Counted from the stretch's first letter, positions 1 through 9,132 are shown. The stretch is DNA of 64,000 nt from an uncultured Candidatus Melainabacteria bacterium (GCA_934717855.1 CAKUZI010000007.1:60538-124537), one strand, 5' to 3'. Numbers and translations are program-made. Notes: a model not told the origin generated them from the letters alone.

Positions 1-237
1 AAGCAAAAATTTTAGTCTCTCAAATCGACTTTGACTTGCAAAAAACATTTTGTTAACAAATGTTAAGATAAATTTTAATTCGGGAAATTCGCTATAGACA
101 AGACTTTTCGGAATTTAGCATGCCTAAAACCCCATGATAACATGCAATTTTTCAATCCAAAAATTTTTTATAGAAGTACAGGGGATAAAAATCAATTTAA
201 TTTTCTTTTCACGAGGGAAATTGAAAGGGGAAACAAG

Positions 238-1926
238 ATGAGTATTAACAATGTATCTTTTGGCAAAGACTATGCCGCAGAATTTGGGAAAAAATGGGAA
301 GCACAAGTTGCTGAAAACAAAAATAAATTGGCTCAAGCAGGTATAACAGTTCCGGTTGGACAATCAACAGAAACCAAATCTAAACCGATGACAGGTTTAC
401 AAATTGAAAAAGAAGATGTTACCGGAAATTATGCTGAAAGAAAATTGATTTACAGTGATGACGTTGAAGAAGCAAGAGCTCAAGAAGCTTTTGTAAAATA
501 CGGCACCGAAAACGGTCAAAAAGCAAAAGAAGAAGATGCCGAAAAAATGGCTAAAAATTACGTTGAAAACGAACGCCATAAAGAAGATGTTCAAAAAACA
601 CAAGTATTCATGGACAAAAAAGCTTACAAACAAGCTGAAAAAGAACGTAAAGAAGAATACAAAGAAATGTATAATCAATACAGAGAAGACGGCTACACTA
701 GAAAAGAAGCTAAAAGATTAGCAAAAGCTCAATCTGTTGAAAATGAATACATTAGCGGAAGAAAAACTCGTAAATTTGTAGAAAATAATAGAGAATACTT
801 CTACGATGAAAACGGCAACTTCTCAAGTGACAAATTCAAACAAAAAGCAGTAGAATACGCAAACATCAATACTCATGAAGAAGAAACATTAAACTACCAC
901 ATGAGTTTGAGAGAAAGACGTGCTGCAGCCGAAAAAGAAGGCGTAAGCACTAACGTAATTAAACACATGGCTAAAAAATCAAACTTAGACTATGAAAAAG
1001 ATAACACTAACTTGTATCGCGGACTTGCAATTGGTGGCGGAGCAGCAGCTGGATATGGAATTGGCAGTTTATTCTCTGTTACTTCATCAGCAGCAGCGGC
1101 AGCGGGTTCATCATCTACAGCAGGTGCGGTTATTAACGGAAGTGCTTCTGCTAGTGCATCAGCAGGTGCAGCAGCATCGGCAGCAGCTTCAGCATCAGTT
1201 AATGGTGGTTTAGTTGGTGCAGGTTCTGGGCTTGCTGCAGGCGTTGGAGCATCTGGATTCTTGCAAGACAAAGGCAAAAATGAAGCTCGAGTTTATGCTC
1301 CTGGTGAAAAACCAGTAGAACGTCACAGACCACAAACTCCTAATATCGATTTAATCCCACCAAAATCGGGAGAAGATGTTCCGAATAAACCGGCTGAAAA
1401 AATCAAACCTTGTCCGGAAGAAATTTGGACAACTCCAGCTTGTGATTACAAAGTTGGAAAAGGTGATTGTTGGGCAGGTGTTATAGCCGGAACAATGAAA
1501 GTTAACGGAAAAACTCCACAAGGTAATGTTTTGAAAGCTTTGGTACACGCAGAAAAACTTAAACACGGTATAACAAATTTTAAACTTAATACTATGCCTG
1601 GGGTTTATAGCAAAAAGAAATATGAAGAATTACAAGCCAAAAACCCTGAAGCAGCTAAAAAATACTTTGACACACATACAATGAAGTTATACACTGACTT
1701 TACAGATTTATTAGAAAATGCAGAATTAATGAAAAAACATCCTGAACTAAAATATCTAAAAGGTCTTAAAGAAGGCGATATAACAGTAGACTGTAAAGCT
1801 AGAGGTCTTAAGTTTACAGGCAAACCAAAAGTTAATTATACAAAATACAAAGGAACTCCAGTTGCATCAAATACATATAAACAAGATTGTGACGATCCGG
1901 TTCCAGTAAGAATAAACAACAAATAA
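238..1926 (+). CDS. Unknown protein: charged helical region, Gly/Ala/Ser-rich segment, LysM-like motif
   Basis: A 562-residue protein I cannot name. The ATG at 238 follows GAAAGGGGAAACAAG, a good ribosome binding site; an upstream in-frame ATG at 142 has none. The protein opens with MSINNVSFG, like other lineage proteins here. Residues about 60-250 are highly charged (K/E/R) and probably coiled coil. Residues about 262-342 are almost only G, A, S and V, and could be a flexible or membrane-inserting segment. Near residue 404 the motif YKVGKGDCW resembles the start of a LysM domain (Y-x-V-x-x-G-D-x-x-W), although a Cys replaces the usual Thr. There is no classical signal peptide. A cell-envelope role is a guess. 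A strong terminator follows. Confidence 0.75.
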   Translation: MSINNVSFGKDYAAEFGKKWEAQVAENKNKLAQAGITVPVGQSTETKSKPMTGLQIEKEDVTGNYAERKLIYSDDVEEARAQEAFVKYGTENGQKAKEEDAEKMAKNYVENERHKEDVQKTQVFMDKKAYKQAEKERKEEYKEMYNQYREDGYTRKEAKRLAKAQSVENEYISGRKTRKFVENNREYFYDENGNFSSDKFKQKAVEYANINTHEEETLNYHMSLRERRAAAEKEGVSTNVIKHMAKKSNLDYEKDNTNLYRGLAIGGGAAAGYGIGSLFSVTSSAAAAAGSSSTAGAVINGSASASASAGAAASAAASASVNGGLVGAGSGLAAGVGASGFLQDKGKNEARVYAPGEKPVERHRPQTPNIDLIPPKSGEDVPNKPAEKIKPCPEEIWTTPACDYKVGKGDCWAGVIAGTMKVNGKTPQGNVLKALVHAEKLKHGITNFKLNTMPGVYSKKKYEELQAKNPEAAKKYFDTHTMKLYTDFTDLLENAELMKKHPELKYLKGLKEGDITVDCKARGLKFTGKPKVNYTKYKGTPVASNTYKQDCDDPVPVRINNK

Positions 1927-1948
1927 TACAACCCCAAAAATAAAAAAA

Positions 1949-1984
1949 GAAGACCTTTCCGAATTTTCGAAAAGGTCTTTTTTA
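1949..1984 (+). terminator. Rho-independent terminator
   Basis: An inverted repeat (AAGACCTTT ... AAAGGTCTT) is followed by a run of T, 25 bases after the stop of the preceding gene. Confidence 0.85.
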
Positions 1985-2063
1985 ATATTTTATTAAAGTT
2001 TTTTCAAAATTTGCCGTAATATAATATGTAAGTAGGATAACAGAAAATATTTTTTACTATAGA

Positions 2064-2396
2064 ATGGCTATTATGTACGATTATGAACCGGAAACTGAAG
2101 ATAAAGATTTAAAAAAAGTCGGGCTTGAACTTATGTTTATGACGCCTGAAAAAGGTGCGTTTGAAAACTGGGTTACAGCAGTAGAGCTTGCCAAAATGGT
2201 TGAACTTCCGGTCGATATTGTTAAGAAAAAACTGATTATTTTAAAAGATTGCGGAATTGTCCAAGTAAAAGGTATTAATCCAAAATACTGGAAATTTGAT
2301 GATTATAATTTTCAAAGAATGGACGAAGATGACGACGTTTATAAACTTCTTTGCAGTTTTGACGATGTTGATTTTGACAAGTATTTTTCTTATTAG
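2064..2396 (+). CDS. Small acidic protein, possible winged-helix fold
   Basis: A 110-residue acidic protein of unknown function. Residues about 30-75 (AVELAKMVELPVDIVKKKLIILKDCGIVQVK) read like a winged helix-turn-helix: a helix, a second helix, then a beta wing. The C-terminus is very acidic (DEDDDVY). The start is uncertain: ATG at 2064 has no ribosome binding site, and the second ATG at 2073 has TAGAAT seven bases upstream, which would fit the leaderless pattern found elsewhere in the window. A second possible -10 (TATAAT) lies near 2020. It could be a small regulator, but no target is apparent. Confidence 0.6.
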   Translation: MAIMYDYEPETEDKDLKKVGLELMFMTPEKGAFENWVTAVELAKMVELPVDIVKKKLIILKDCGIVQVKGINPKYWKFDDYNFQRMDEDDDVYKLLCSFDDVDFDKYFSY

Positions 2397-2428
2397 CAAA
2401 AAAATTTTTGTTTTGACTTGATATAAAT

Positions 2429-4024
2429 ATGAAAGTCATTGGAATAAACAGTTTTCCATATATCCCCCAAATAAACACAAGGCATAAAGCAGAACAAACT
2501 AATCCGATACAAGTAAATTTTACAGGTATAGATAGGTTTGAAAGGTCTGCCACAACTTCATTTCGGCAAGAAATTAAAAAAGTTTACACTAAACTTGAAA
2601 AAGATATGGGGATTTTACAACCAAGTGATATAAGTAAAATCGTTTCAAATATTATTACCAAAACAGGACTATCCAAAGAAGAAGTACTAAAAAGTTTAGA
2701 TATATTAACTCAATACTCAAGTTACAGAAGTTTAAATAAAATTGAAAACGAATTATATAGAAAATCATGCTATGGCATAAAAAGTTTACCAACAGATCAC
2801 TCATTATTCGAAAATAGAGGTATTTGTCTTGCAGATGTTTTGAAGTATATTTCGATGAAAAATTTCAGGTATTCTCAAAATGACTCCTCAAATATAATAA
2901 TTGTTGATTCAAAAATGCTTAATTTTTTAGATAAAACGGGGATTAATTGCAATCGTTTTTTTACTCCACACAATACTATCTACATTGAAAATTTCGAAAA
3001 CGGTTACAACTTTTTAAATCAATCTCAACCACTTGAAGACTTTACAATTGAAAAGCTGAACAAAGCACTACAATTGCAAAAGCGTAACGGAAAAGATTTG
3101 AGTTATAACTTGAAATATGTGCTAAACGGTAGTATTCTAAGAAAATTGCATAAACACGCAATAGATTTTCAAATTATTAAATCAAATCTTGCAGAATTTT
3201 CTACAGAAAAAGATATCGTTCAAAATATAAACCCGATTTTTCCTGATTTTGATTATTTTTATACAACGGCTAAAGATATTGCACGCAATGGAGAACTTTC
3301 TAAAAAAGAAAATGAGGAGTTTGTATTAGATTTTTTGAATAATTTGACAGAAATAGTTACTCCGCGGAGTTATTGTGAATACTTAAAAATTTTGAATACA
3401 AAAATTGAAAACTTCATAAAACAAAATCATAGAGATCCAAAGAAAATTTACTACATAATTCCGAATACAGAAAAAAGTTTTGCATTAACAAATTATATGC
3501 ACCAAAATACAAATAATGCCAAAACCCAAAATATTATTTTAAATCAAAAATTAAACACTTATGACACTTTGGACAAAATCGAAAATCTTCCGAAAGATTC
3601 CACCCTAATTTTAATGGATGATTATTTGATTTCCGGACTTTCAATGTTGAAAGAACAGTTTTGCTATGATGAAATTCTCAAATCAACTACAATATTACAA
3701 AAAGATAACAAGCGTATCATATTTGCTCCAATGTTTGCTACAAAATGCGGAAGCGAAGAATTTTCTAATTTCATGAAATTTTTTAACCGATTTGGAATTG
3801 ATGAAATCGTCCCTGCTAAAATCTTGCCAGAATATAAAGAAAAATATATTTTTAACAGCAAACGCAAATACAATCAATTTCAAACTTCATCAGTTCTTCC
3901 ATACATGGGTCCTGATACAAATGCAAAAGAACTGATTCCGATTTATGACCTGTTTTTGTACAATCCAAACGCACAAAGATCTTGCATAGATAATATCGGA
4001 GACATATACGACTCGCTTTATTAA
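2429..4024 (+). CDS. Unknown protein with N-terminal NFTG motif and PRTase-like loop
   Basis: A 531-residue protein. The N-terminus is Asn/Gln-rich and ends in VNFTG (residues 29-33), a motif shared with several unrelated proteins here. Around residues 392-405 the sequence LILMDDYLISG matches the PRPP-binding loop of type I phosphoribosyltransferases (four hydrophobics, DD, then S/T-G), with the acidic pair at 397-398. The rest is not recognised. The gene at 25357 also contains a PRTase-like loop but is otherwise different. No signal peptide or membrane segment is visible. There is no clear ribosome binding site. A pyrimidine/purine salvage role is not supported by context. Confidence 0.6.
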   Translation: MKVIGINSFPYIPQINTRHKAEQTNPIQVNFTGIDRFERSATTSFRQEIKKVYTKLEKDMGILQPSDISKIVSNIITKTGLSKEEVLKSLDILTQYSSYRSLNKIENELYRKSCYGIKSLPTDHSLFENRGICLADVLKYISMKNFRYSQNDSSNIIIVDSKMLNFLDKTGINCNRFFTPHNTIYIENFENGYNFLNQSQPLEDFTIEKLNKALQLQKRNGKDLSYNLKYVLNGSILRKLHKHAIDFQIIKSNLAEFSTEKDIVQNINPIFPDFDYFYTTAKDIARNGELSKKENEEFVLDFLNNLTEIVTPRSYCEYLKILNTKIENFIKQNHRDPKKIYYIIPNTEKSFALTNYMHQNTNNAKTQNIILNQKLNTYDTLDKIENLPKDSTLILMDDYLISGLSMLKEQFCYDEILKSTTILQKDNKRIIFAPMFATKCGSEEFSNFMKFFNRFGIDEIVPAKILPEYKEKYIFNSKRKYNQFQTSSVLPYMGPDTNAKELIPIYDLFLYNPNAQRSCIDNIGDIYDSLY

Positions 4025-4027
4025 AGT

Positions 4028-5362
4028 TTATTTGCCGATACAAAAATGATCAAAAATATTATTTAAGATATCGTCTGTTATAACTTCGCCTGTTATTTCA
4101 TCAAGGTAAAGAAGAGCAGATTTCAAATCAATTGAAATTAAATCTTGCAATTGATGAATTTTAGATGCTTCAAGAGCTTGCGTCAAACTTTCACGACATT
4201 TTACAAGACAATCCTGCTGTCTATTATTTGTAACAAATTCAGTATCTTCAAGTGAAAAATTATAGGCTTCTTTTTTTATTTTTTCTTTTAATTCTTCAAG
4301 TCCCTCTTTAGTAACAGTTGAAAGATAGAATGTTTCCGGATTTCTTTCCTGAACTAAATCGGCTTTATTGGCAACAATGATATGATTTTTATCTTTAATT
4401 AAATCTAAAATTGCTTTATCATCATCATTCATTCCTTTATTAGCGTCATACAAAAACAGAACTAAATCAGCTTCATCGGCAGATTGTTTTGAATATTCAA
4501 TTCCAATTTCCTCAACCTTGCCAACCTCTTCATTATCGCGAATTCCTGCTGTATCGACGAGAGTAATTGCAACATCCCAATCAAGAGTTTCTGTCAAAAC
4601 ATCTCTTGTTGTACCTGCAATATCTGTTACGATTGCTCGTTCAACGTTCAAAAGAGTGTTGAAAAGAGACGATTTACCAACGTTTGGTTTACCGACAATT
4701 GCAATTTTAATCCCTTGTCGCATTATGTTAGAAGAATTTGCAGAAGCAAGGATTTTATTAATTTTTTCCAACGCTTTTTCAAATTCTGAAATAATATAAT
4801 CATATTCAGGCTCAGCAACATCTTCCGGAAAATCAATTCCTGCAATAATTTTTGACAAAACATTGAATATATCTGTCCTAATTTCTTTAATTTTAGCGCC
4901 CAAAACTCCGGATAAATTTTTTGCTGACTGTTTTGCAAAATCTCTTGTTTTAGCGTGAATTAAGTCTGCAACAGCCTCTGCTTGAGATAAATCCATTTTT
5001 TTGTTTAAAAAAGCGCGTTTGGTGAACTCTCCGCGTTCAGCCATTCTTGCACCATTTTTAAGAACAACTTCAAGAATATTGCGAACAACATTAATCCCAC
5101 CGTGACAATGAATTTCAATAACATCTTCCCCTGTATAACTATGAGGATTTTTAAAAGGCAAAAGTATAACTTCGTCAATTTTTTTACCATTATCCAAAAT
5201 CCATCCGTGGGAAATTTTTCCGGCCTCGAGGTTATGTTTAGAAAATATTTTTTCTATAATTTCAAAACTTTTGTCACCGGAAATTCGAATAACTCCAACT
5301 CCGCCTGTACCTATAGGAGTAGCAATCGCTGTAATTGTGTCAAATTCTTGTATTATGTTCAT
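4028..5362 (-). CDS. mnmE: tRNA modification GTPase MnmE
   Basis: MnmE works with MnmG to add the aminomethyl or carboxymethylaminomethyl group to wobble U34 of certain tRNAs, using GTP and a folate. The 444-residue protein has the N-terminal folate domain (TAIATPIGTGGVGVIRISG), the helical domain and an inserted Ras-like G domain with GKPNVGKSSLFN (about residue 225), DIAGTTRD, DTAG and NKAD. It ends with the invariant CIGK, whose cysteine is needed for modification. Length is normal for the family. The start has no ribosome binding site, but TATAAT lies exactly six bases upstream, predicting a leaderless mRNA. Confidence 0.96.
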   Translation of the reverse strand: MNIIQEFDTITAIATPIGTGGVGVIRISGDKSFEIIEKIFSKHNLEAGKISHGWILDNGKKIDEVILLPFKNPHSYTGEDVIEIHCHGGINVVRNILEVVLKNGARMAERGEFTKRAFLNKKMDLSQAEAVADLIHAKTRDFAKQSAKNLSGVLGAKIKEIRTDIFNVLSKIIAGIDFPEDVAEPEYDYIISEFEKALEKINKILASANSSNIMRQGIKIAIVGKPNVGKSSLFNTLLNVERAIVTDIAGTTRDVLTETLDWDVAITLVDTAGIRDNEEVGKVEEIGIEYSKQSADEADLVLFLYDANKGMNDDDKAILDLIKDKNHIIVANKADLVQERNPETFYLSTVTKEGLEELKEKIKKEAYNFSLEDTEFVTNNRQQDCLVKCRESLTQALEASKIHQLQDLISIDLKSALLYLDEITGEVITDDILNNIFDHFCIGK

Positions 5363-5368
5363 AATGCT

Positions 5369-5374
5369 ATTATA
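5369..5374 (-). promoter_or_regulatory. -10 box of leaderless mnmE
   Basis: TATAAT on the minus strand, six bases (AGCATT) before the mnmE ATG. Transcription should start at or next to the A of ATG. Confidence 0.6.
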
Positions 5375-5401
5375 TAATAAAAATTCACGCTGTTATATAA
5401 A

Positions 5402-5438
5402 AGAGCTAGTAATATTAAGAAAAATATTACTAGCTTTA
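5402..5438 (-). terminator. Hairpin terminator after the 5470-6171 gene
   Basis: AGCTAGTAATATT pairs with AATATTACTAGCT, with T-rich flanks on both strands. It lies just past the stop of the minus-strand gene at 5470. Confidence 0.7.
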
Positions 5439-5469
5439 AAACAAAATTTAACTCTATTACCAAGAACTG

Positions 5470-6171
5470 TTACACATAATTTTTTGCAATTTGCAACGCT
5501 GCAGATGCTGCCATTCCATAAGGCCCCATCGAACTAAGAACACCGGAAGCTAAATTTGCATAAGTTCCAAAAGACTTTCCGGAAGATTTTGTCGCGTTAT
5601 AAGCCTGTGCATTGTAATTATTTCCTGATGAACTGTTTGATTGAGAACCGGAAATAAACTTCAATGCATTCGAATTCATTTGGTTTTGAACATCTTGTAA
5701 AAAGCTTAAATATGTATATCTTTGAGATAATTCATTATTTACAAGTTCATTTCTCTTAGACATTACATCTTGCGCAAGATTATTTATTGTTTCAGCCCGC
5801 TTTGCTTCTATTGAATTCAAATTATCCATAAATACAGAATTATCGAGATTGCCAAAACGAGAGGCAACATCAGTTTTTAAATTGTTCAACATCGGAGAAT
5901 AAATATTGTTTATTAGTTTTTGACCATTTAAAGTATAGGCATCAAGTTGCGATTGCAAATTTTTTTGTGTATTCTCATCAAAAACATTTACTGACGGCAA
6001 AGCTTCCGCAAATGATTTTTGGGCATAATCATAGGCTTTCTTTTCGTCTGCTGACATATTGTAATTAGAAAAAATATTATTTCCGTCTTTATATGTACTT
6101 GCTTTTTGGCTTCCGTTTATGCTCATTGTTCCGGCTGAATAGCTCGGATATTTTTTTGAAGATTTTCCCAT
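5470..6171 (-). CDS. Unknown helical Gln/Asn/Ser-rich protein
   Basis: A 233-residue protein not recognised. The ATG at 6171 follows GGAAAGGACAAT and is preferred over an in-frame TTG at 6189. The N-terminus is KSSKKYPSYSAG, then a long helical region (about 40-170) predicted coiled coil, then a Ser/Asn/Gly-rich linker and a small hydrophobic C-terminus (AASAALQIAKNYV). The pattern recalls secreted or particle-associated proteins, and the 162-residue protein at 14086 has a comparable composition, but no family assignment is made. Confidence 0.65.
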   Translation of the reverse strand: MGKSSKKYPSYSAGTMSINGSQKASTYKDGNNIFSNYNMSADEKKAYDYAQKSFAEALPSVNVFDENTQKNLQSQLDAYTLNGQKLINNIYSPMLNNLKTDVASRFGNLDNSVFMDNLNSIEAKRAETINNLAQDVMSKRNELVNNELSQRYTYLSFLQDVQNQMNSNALKFISGSQSNSSSGNNYNAQAYNATKSSGKSFGTYANLASGVLSSMGPYGMAASAALQIAKNYV

Positions 6172-6266
6172 ATTGTCCTTTCCGGACAAAATTTATGAAT
6201 TTTTAGGCGTTGATAAAATATTATACCACGTATCATCAAAATCTGTAAAGTAAGTTTTGTTTGCGT

Positions 6267-6272
6267 TATAAT
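6267..6272 (+). promoter_or_regulatory. -10 box of leaderless TPR gene
   Basis: TATAAT six bases (CAGATT) before the ATG at 6279, with no ribosome binding site between them. Confidence 0.6.
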
Positions 6273-6278
6273 CAGATT

Positions 6279-8036
6279 ATGGAAAATTTAGAAAAAATAA
6301 ACGAACTTATTAATAACAAAAAATACGAAGAAGCTAAAAAAGAATTACAAGCGATTATTCATGAAGACGAAAAAGATATAGAAGCGCTAAAACTTTTAGG
6401 ACTTTGCCATATAAACCTTGGTGAATTTAAAGAGGGACAAGGCGTTTTTGAAACAGTTGTAAAATACAAAGACGATGCGACAAGTTGGTTTTATTTGGCA
6501 AGCTGTTATGACAATCAAGATGATTTTCTTCATGCAATTTCCGCTTACGAAGAAGTTTTGAGAATGCGAAGCAGTTACATTGATGCTTACAAAAACCTTG
6601 CAATTGTTTACGTAAAAAATCAAGAACCGCAAAAAGCAATTGATACCGCAAAAAAAGCGCTTGAATATGTGCAAGATGACTATACAGTTTATTATATTAT
6701 CGGCACAGCTTACATGGCTTTGAGAAAATTTGACGAGGCTTTAGAATTTTTGGAAAAAGCTCTTGAACTTAATCCAAAACATTCTCAGTTGTACAACAAC
6801 TTAGGTACTTGTTATGTAACAGTCGGAAACCTCGACAAAGCATACGAAAACTTTATGAAAGCAAGTGAATTTGATCCTAACAATTCTATCACTTATTTCA
6901 ATATCGCATCAATTCTACAATTGCAAAATAAACATAAAGAAGCTTGCGAATTTTTCCAAAAAGCATATGACATTGAACCTCAAGACAACTACTTAGTTGC
7001 AATGGCTCTTTCTGAAGTAAAATCAAACCAATTTGAGGGCGCTATTAAACATTATAAATTGCTTGCAACACACCATCCGGAAAAACATAATTATCAATAC
7101 AATTTGGCTTGTTGTTATGACGCTATTGGAGAATATACCAGCGCAATTACAATCCTTGCACAGCTTGTGTTGTTAAATCCAAAATCTGTTTCAATGCTAA
7201 GAAAACTTGCAAGTATTTATATTAAAATCGGTCAATTGTCAAACGCAAAAGTGCTTTATGAAAAAATTCTTCTTCAAGGAAATGTTTCTCATGAAATTTA
7301 TTACGAGTTTGCCCATCTTTGCGTAAAAACAAATGACATGGATAAAGCTGAAAAGATTTTGAAAAAAGTAATTGAACTTAATCCAAGTTTTGCATACGCA
7401 CATAAAGATTTAGGTGTTTTATACTTGAGCAAAAGACTATTTGATTATGCAGAAGATGAATTCAACAAAGCATTAGAGCTTGCTCCTGAAAGTTTTGAAG
7501 TTTTGTTTGAATATGCAAATTATCTTCATGCAACAACTAATTTCCAAAAAGCTGATGAATACTATCAAAAAGCTCTAGAAATTGACCCTCACCACACAGA
7601 TGCACTTGCATTTTCAGCTCTTAACAAAATCCAATTGAAAGATTTTGACAAGGCTTATGAGCAAATTGAACACGCTCTTCACCATGAAACAAATAATGAT
7701 TTTATGTACTTTATTGCGGGAAAAATCAGATTTATGCAAGGTGAAATTGAAGAAGCAAAAATGTATTTTGTAAAATCATATGAAATTCAAAAAACACATG
7801 ATTGCGAACACATGCTTGGGCTCTGTTACTTTGAACTAGGGAATTACGAACAAGCAAACGGGATTTTTAAACACATGCTTGAAAAAAATCCACTAAACGT
7901 AAACTTGTTATTAAATAGTGCAAAATGTTACGAAAAATTGGGCAACACAGATGAAGCCTTGAAAGTTTTGGATAAAATCACGGATTCATTCCCAGAATGC
8001 GAAGAAGCACAAGAAATGATTAGAAAAATATCGTAA
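6279..8036 (+). CDS. Tetratricopeptide-repeat protein
   Basis: A 585-residue protein made of tandem 34-residue TPR units along its whole length. The repeat signature is visible many times, for example ALEFLEKALELNPKHSQLYN and NLGTCYVTVGNLDKAYENF, with the usual Trp/Leu, Gly, Tyr, Ala and Pro positions. TPR arrays are protein-binding scaffolds. There is no signal peptide, transmembrane segment or catalytic domain, so it is probably cytoplasmic and its partner is unknown. An in-frame TTG at 6261 lies inside the -10 box and is rejected as start; the gene appears leaderless. Confidence 0.85.
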   Translation: MENLEKINELINNKKYEEAKKELQAIIHEDEKDIEALKLLGLCHINLGEFKEGQGVFETVVKYKDDATSWFYLASCYDNQDDFLHAISAYEEVLRMRSSYIDAYKNLAIVYVKNQEPQKAIDTAKKALEYVQDDYTVYYIIGTAYMALRKFDEALEFLEKALELNPKHSQLYNNLGTCYVTVGNLDKAYENFMKASEFDPNNSITYFNIASILQLQNKHKEACEFFQKAYDIEPQDNYLVAMALSEVKSNQFEGAIKHYKLLATHHPEKHNYQYNLACCYDAIGEYTSAITILAQLVLLNPKSVSMLRKLASIYIKIGQLSNAKVLYEKILLQGNVSHEIYYEFAHLCVKTNDMDKAEKILKKVIELNPSFAYAHKDLGVLYLSKRLFDYAEDEFNKALELAPESFEVLFEYANYLHATTNFQKADEYYQKALEIDPHHTDALAFSALNKIQLKDFDKAYEQIEHALHHETNNDFMYFIAGKIRFMQGEIEEAKMYFVKSYEIQKTHDCEHMLGLCYFELGNYEQANGIFKHMLEKNPLNVNLLLNSAKCYEKLGNTDEALKVLDKITDSFPECEEAQEMIRKIS

Positions 8037-8039
8037 AAA

Positions 8040-8804
8040 CTACCACGGATAGTCATCGCTAATTACCCAACCATCATAACGAATAAGGTCTATACATTTT
8101 CTACTTTCGTAATCAATAAAATCCTTTTCACTTGAAGAATTTTTTTGTGCCATAATCCCAGCTTTACATTCCTTAAGTAAATTCGCTCTTCCCCAAGTAG
8201 GAGACGTATTGCGAGAAACAACAGACATGCGGTAATAAAACCCGTTTTTGCCCCACAAAATCTTATTTTGTTTCAATGCATTTGAATCTAGTATAAAAAA
8301 TAATTCAAAAGACGTCAAATCACTAGCATTTTTTTCATGAAAAGCAATAATCCCACCATCATTAAGAACGCAAATCGGCGAATACCGAGAACTGCTATTT
8401 CCCAATTTATCAACTACTTTTTGACAATTTAAATTTGGAATAAGTTTATTATATACAAAATCACGTCTTTCTTCGACCGTTGCAAATCGCCACTCATCAC
8501 GATTTTGTCCTTCTTGAATTTCAGTTAATTGAACAGCATTTTCATAGTTCAAATAAAGTTTTTTTAGTTTTTCTGCCGAGACTTTTTTCTGATAATTCCC
8601 AATTACCATCGGCATAGTCAAACATGCAACAATCCCTATAATGCCAAGAGTAATAAGAACTTCTGCAAGGGTAAACGCTATGCGTTTACGTGAAAAGTGA
8701 AACGTGAAACGTGAAAAGACCGTATCTGGTAGTAGTAAATGCTTGTTTTTCGGAAAAGCAGTTGGATTATTAGGTTGTTTTTGCTGTAAATTGTTTTTAT
8801 TCAT
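8040..8804 (-). CDS. Prepilin-like protein with long leader
   Basis: A 254-residue type IV pilin/pseudopilin-like protein. The class III signal is IAFTLAEVLITLGIIGIVA, with the Glu at +5 and a hydrophobic helix, followed by a globular domain. The ATG at 8804 follows AAAGGAAAAATAAA. This gives an unusually long leader of about 44 residues before the cleavage region, part of which (RFTFHFSRKR) is encoded by a short repeat at 8671-8718. The open frame continues upstream through a palindromic repeat to a GTG at 8981 and beyond. It would be processed by a prepilin peptidase and assembled by type IV pilus or type II-like machinery; neither is encoded here. Similar to the protein at 59399. Confidence 0.8.
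   Translation of the reverse strand: MNKNNLQQKQPNNPTAFPKNKHLLLPDTVFSRFTFHFSRKRIAFTLAEVLITLGIIGIVACLTMPMVIGNYQKKVSAEKLKKLYLNYENAVQLTEIQEGQNRDEWRFATVEERRDFVYNKLIPNLNCQKVVDKLGNSSSRYSPICVLNDGGIIAFHEKNASDLTSFELFFILDSNALKQNKILWGKNGFYYRMSVVSRNTSPTWGRANLLKECKAGIMAQKNSSSEKDFIDYESRKCIDLIRYDGWVISDDYPW
8671..8718. repeat. Hairpin plus GTGAAA-type tandem repeat inside the prepilin leader
   Basis: A perfect palindrome GTAAACGC-TAT-GCGTTTAC is followed by imperfect tandem units of (A)CGTGAAA. The repeat keeps the prepilin frame open and encodes part of its leader. Confidence 0.65.
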
Positions 8805-8826
8805 TTTTATTTTTCCTTTCTTTTCA

Positions 8827-8864
8827 CCAACATCTGTCATCGTGCACTCCGTTGCGCGATCTAA
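8827..8864. repeat. Short repeat containing CATCTGTCATCG
   Basis: The string CATCTGTCATCG followed by an (A)CTCCGT-like stretch also occurs, degenerate, at 14704-14732. It looks like a fragment of a dispersed intergenic repeat. Here it lies just upstream of the prepilin ribosome binding site. Confidence 0.4.
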
Positions 8865-8880
8865 GTTTTTATATTTTTTA

Positions 8881-8951
8881 TACCCCTCTCTGAAATTTCT
8901 AAGCTCACATAATTCGCTAAGAAATTTCTTCTCTCCCTCAAGGGGCGAGAT
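8881..8951 (-). repeat. Family-2 palindromic element upstream of prepilin
   Basis: On the minus strand it runs from CTCGCCCCTTGAGGGAGAG through GAAATTTCTTAG and CTTAGAAATTTC to AGAGAGGGG. Nested inverted repeats match the element inside hydF (about 13011-13079) and the first half of the two DUF4127 repeats. The prepilin frame is open right through it. Confidence 0.7.
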
Positions 8952-8989
8952 TAAAATATTACACTTAGCTGCTTTATACACCCATCTCT

Positions 8990-9079
8990 CTAAATGTAGT
9001 AGTGTCGGCGCACTGCCCCCCCCCCGACGGCAAATTTCTGTGCAAATTCGACTTTTTTCAGCTCTTTTTCAAACTTCAT
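8990..9079 (-). CDS. Tiny leaderless ORF with a ten-G tract
   Basis: A 29-codon ORF (MKFEKELKKVEFAQKFAVGG...) whose ATG at 9079 has TAGAAT exactly six bases upstream, like the leaderless genes of this window. It contains ten consecutive G on the coding strand (9016-9025). With ten G the frame stops at 8990. With eleven G it would run on without a stop into the prepilin frame, through the in-frame GTG at 8981 and the ATG at 8804. It may be a phase-variable fusion, the decayed start of an older gene, or a miscounted homopolymer in the assembly. Confidence 0.4.
   Translation of the reverse strand: MKFEKELKKVEFAQKFAVGGGAVRRHYYI
9016..9025. repeat. Homopolymer C10/G10 tract
   Basis: Ten consecutive C on the plus strand, conspicuous in an AT-rich genome and typical of slipped-strand contingency sequences. 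Confidence 0.8.
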
Positions 9080-9132
9080 ATTTTTATTCTAACATATTTG
9101 TTGCCATTATTCAATATAAGTTTTTACACAAT

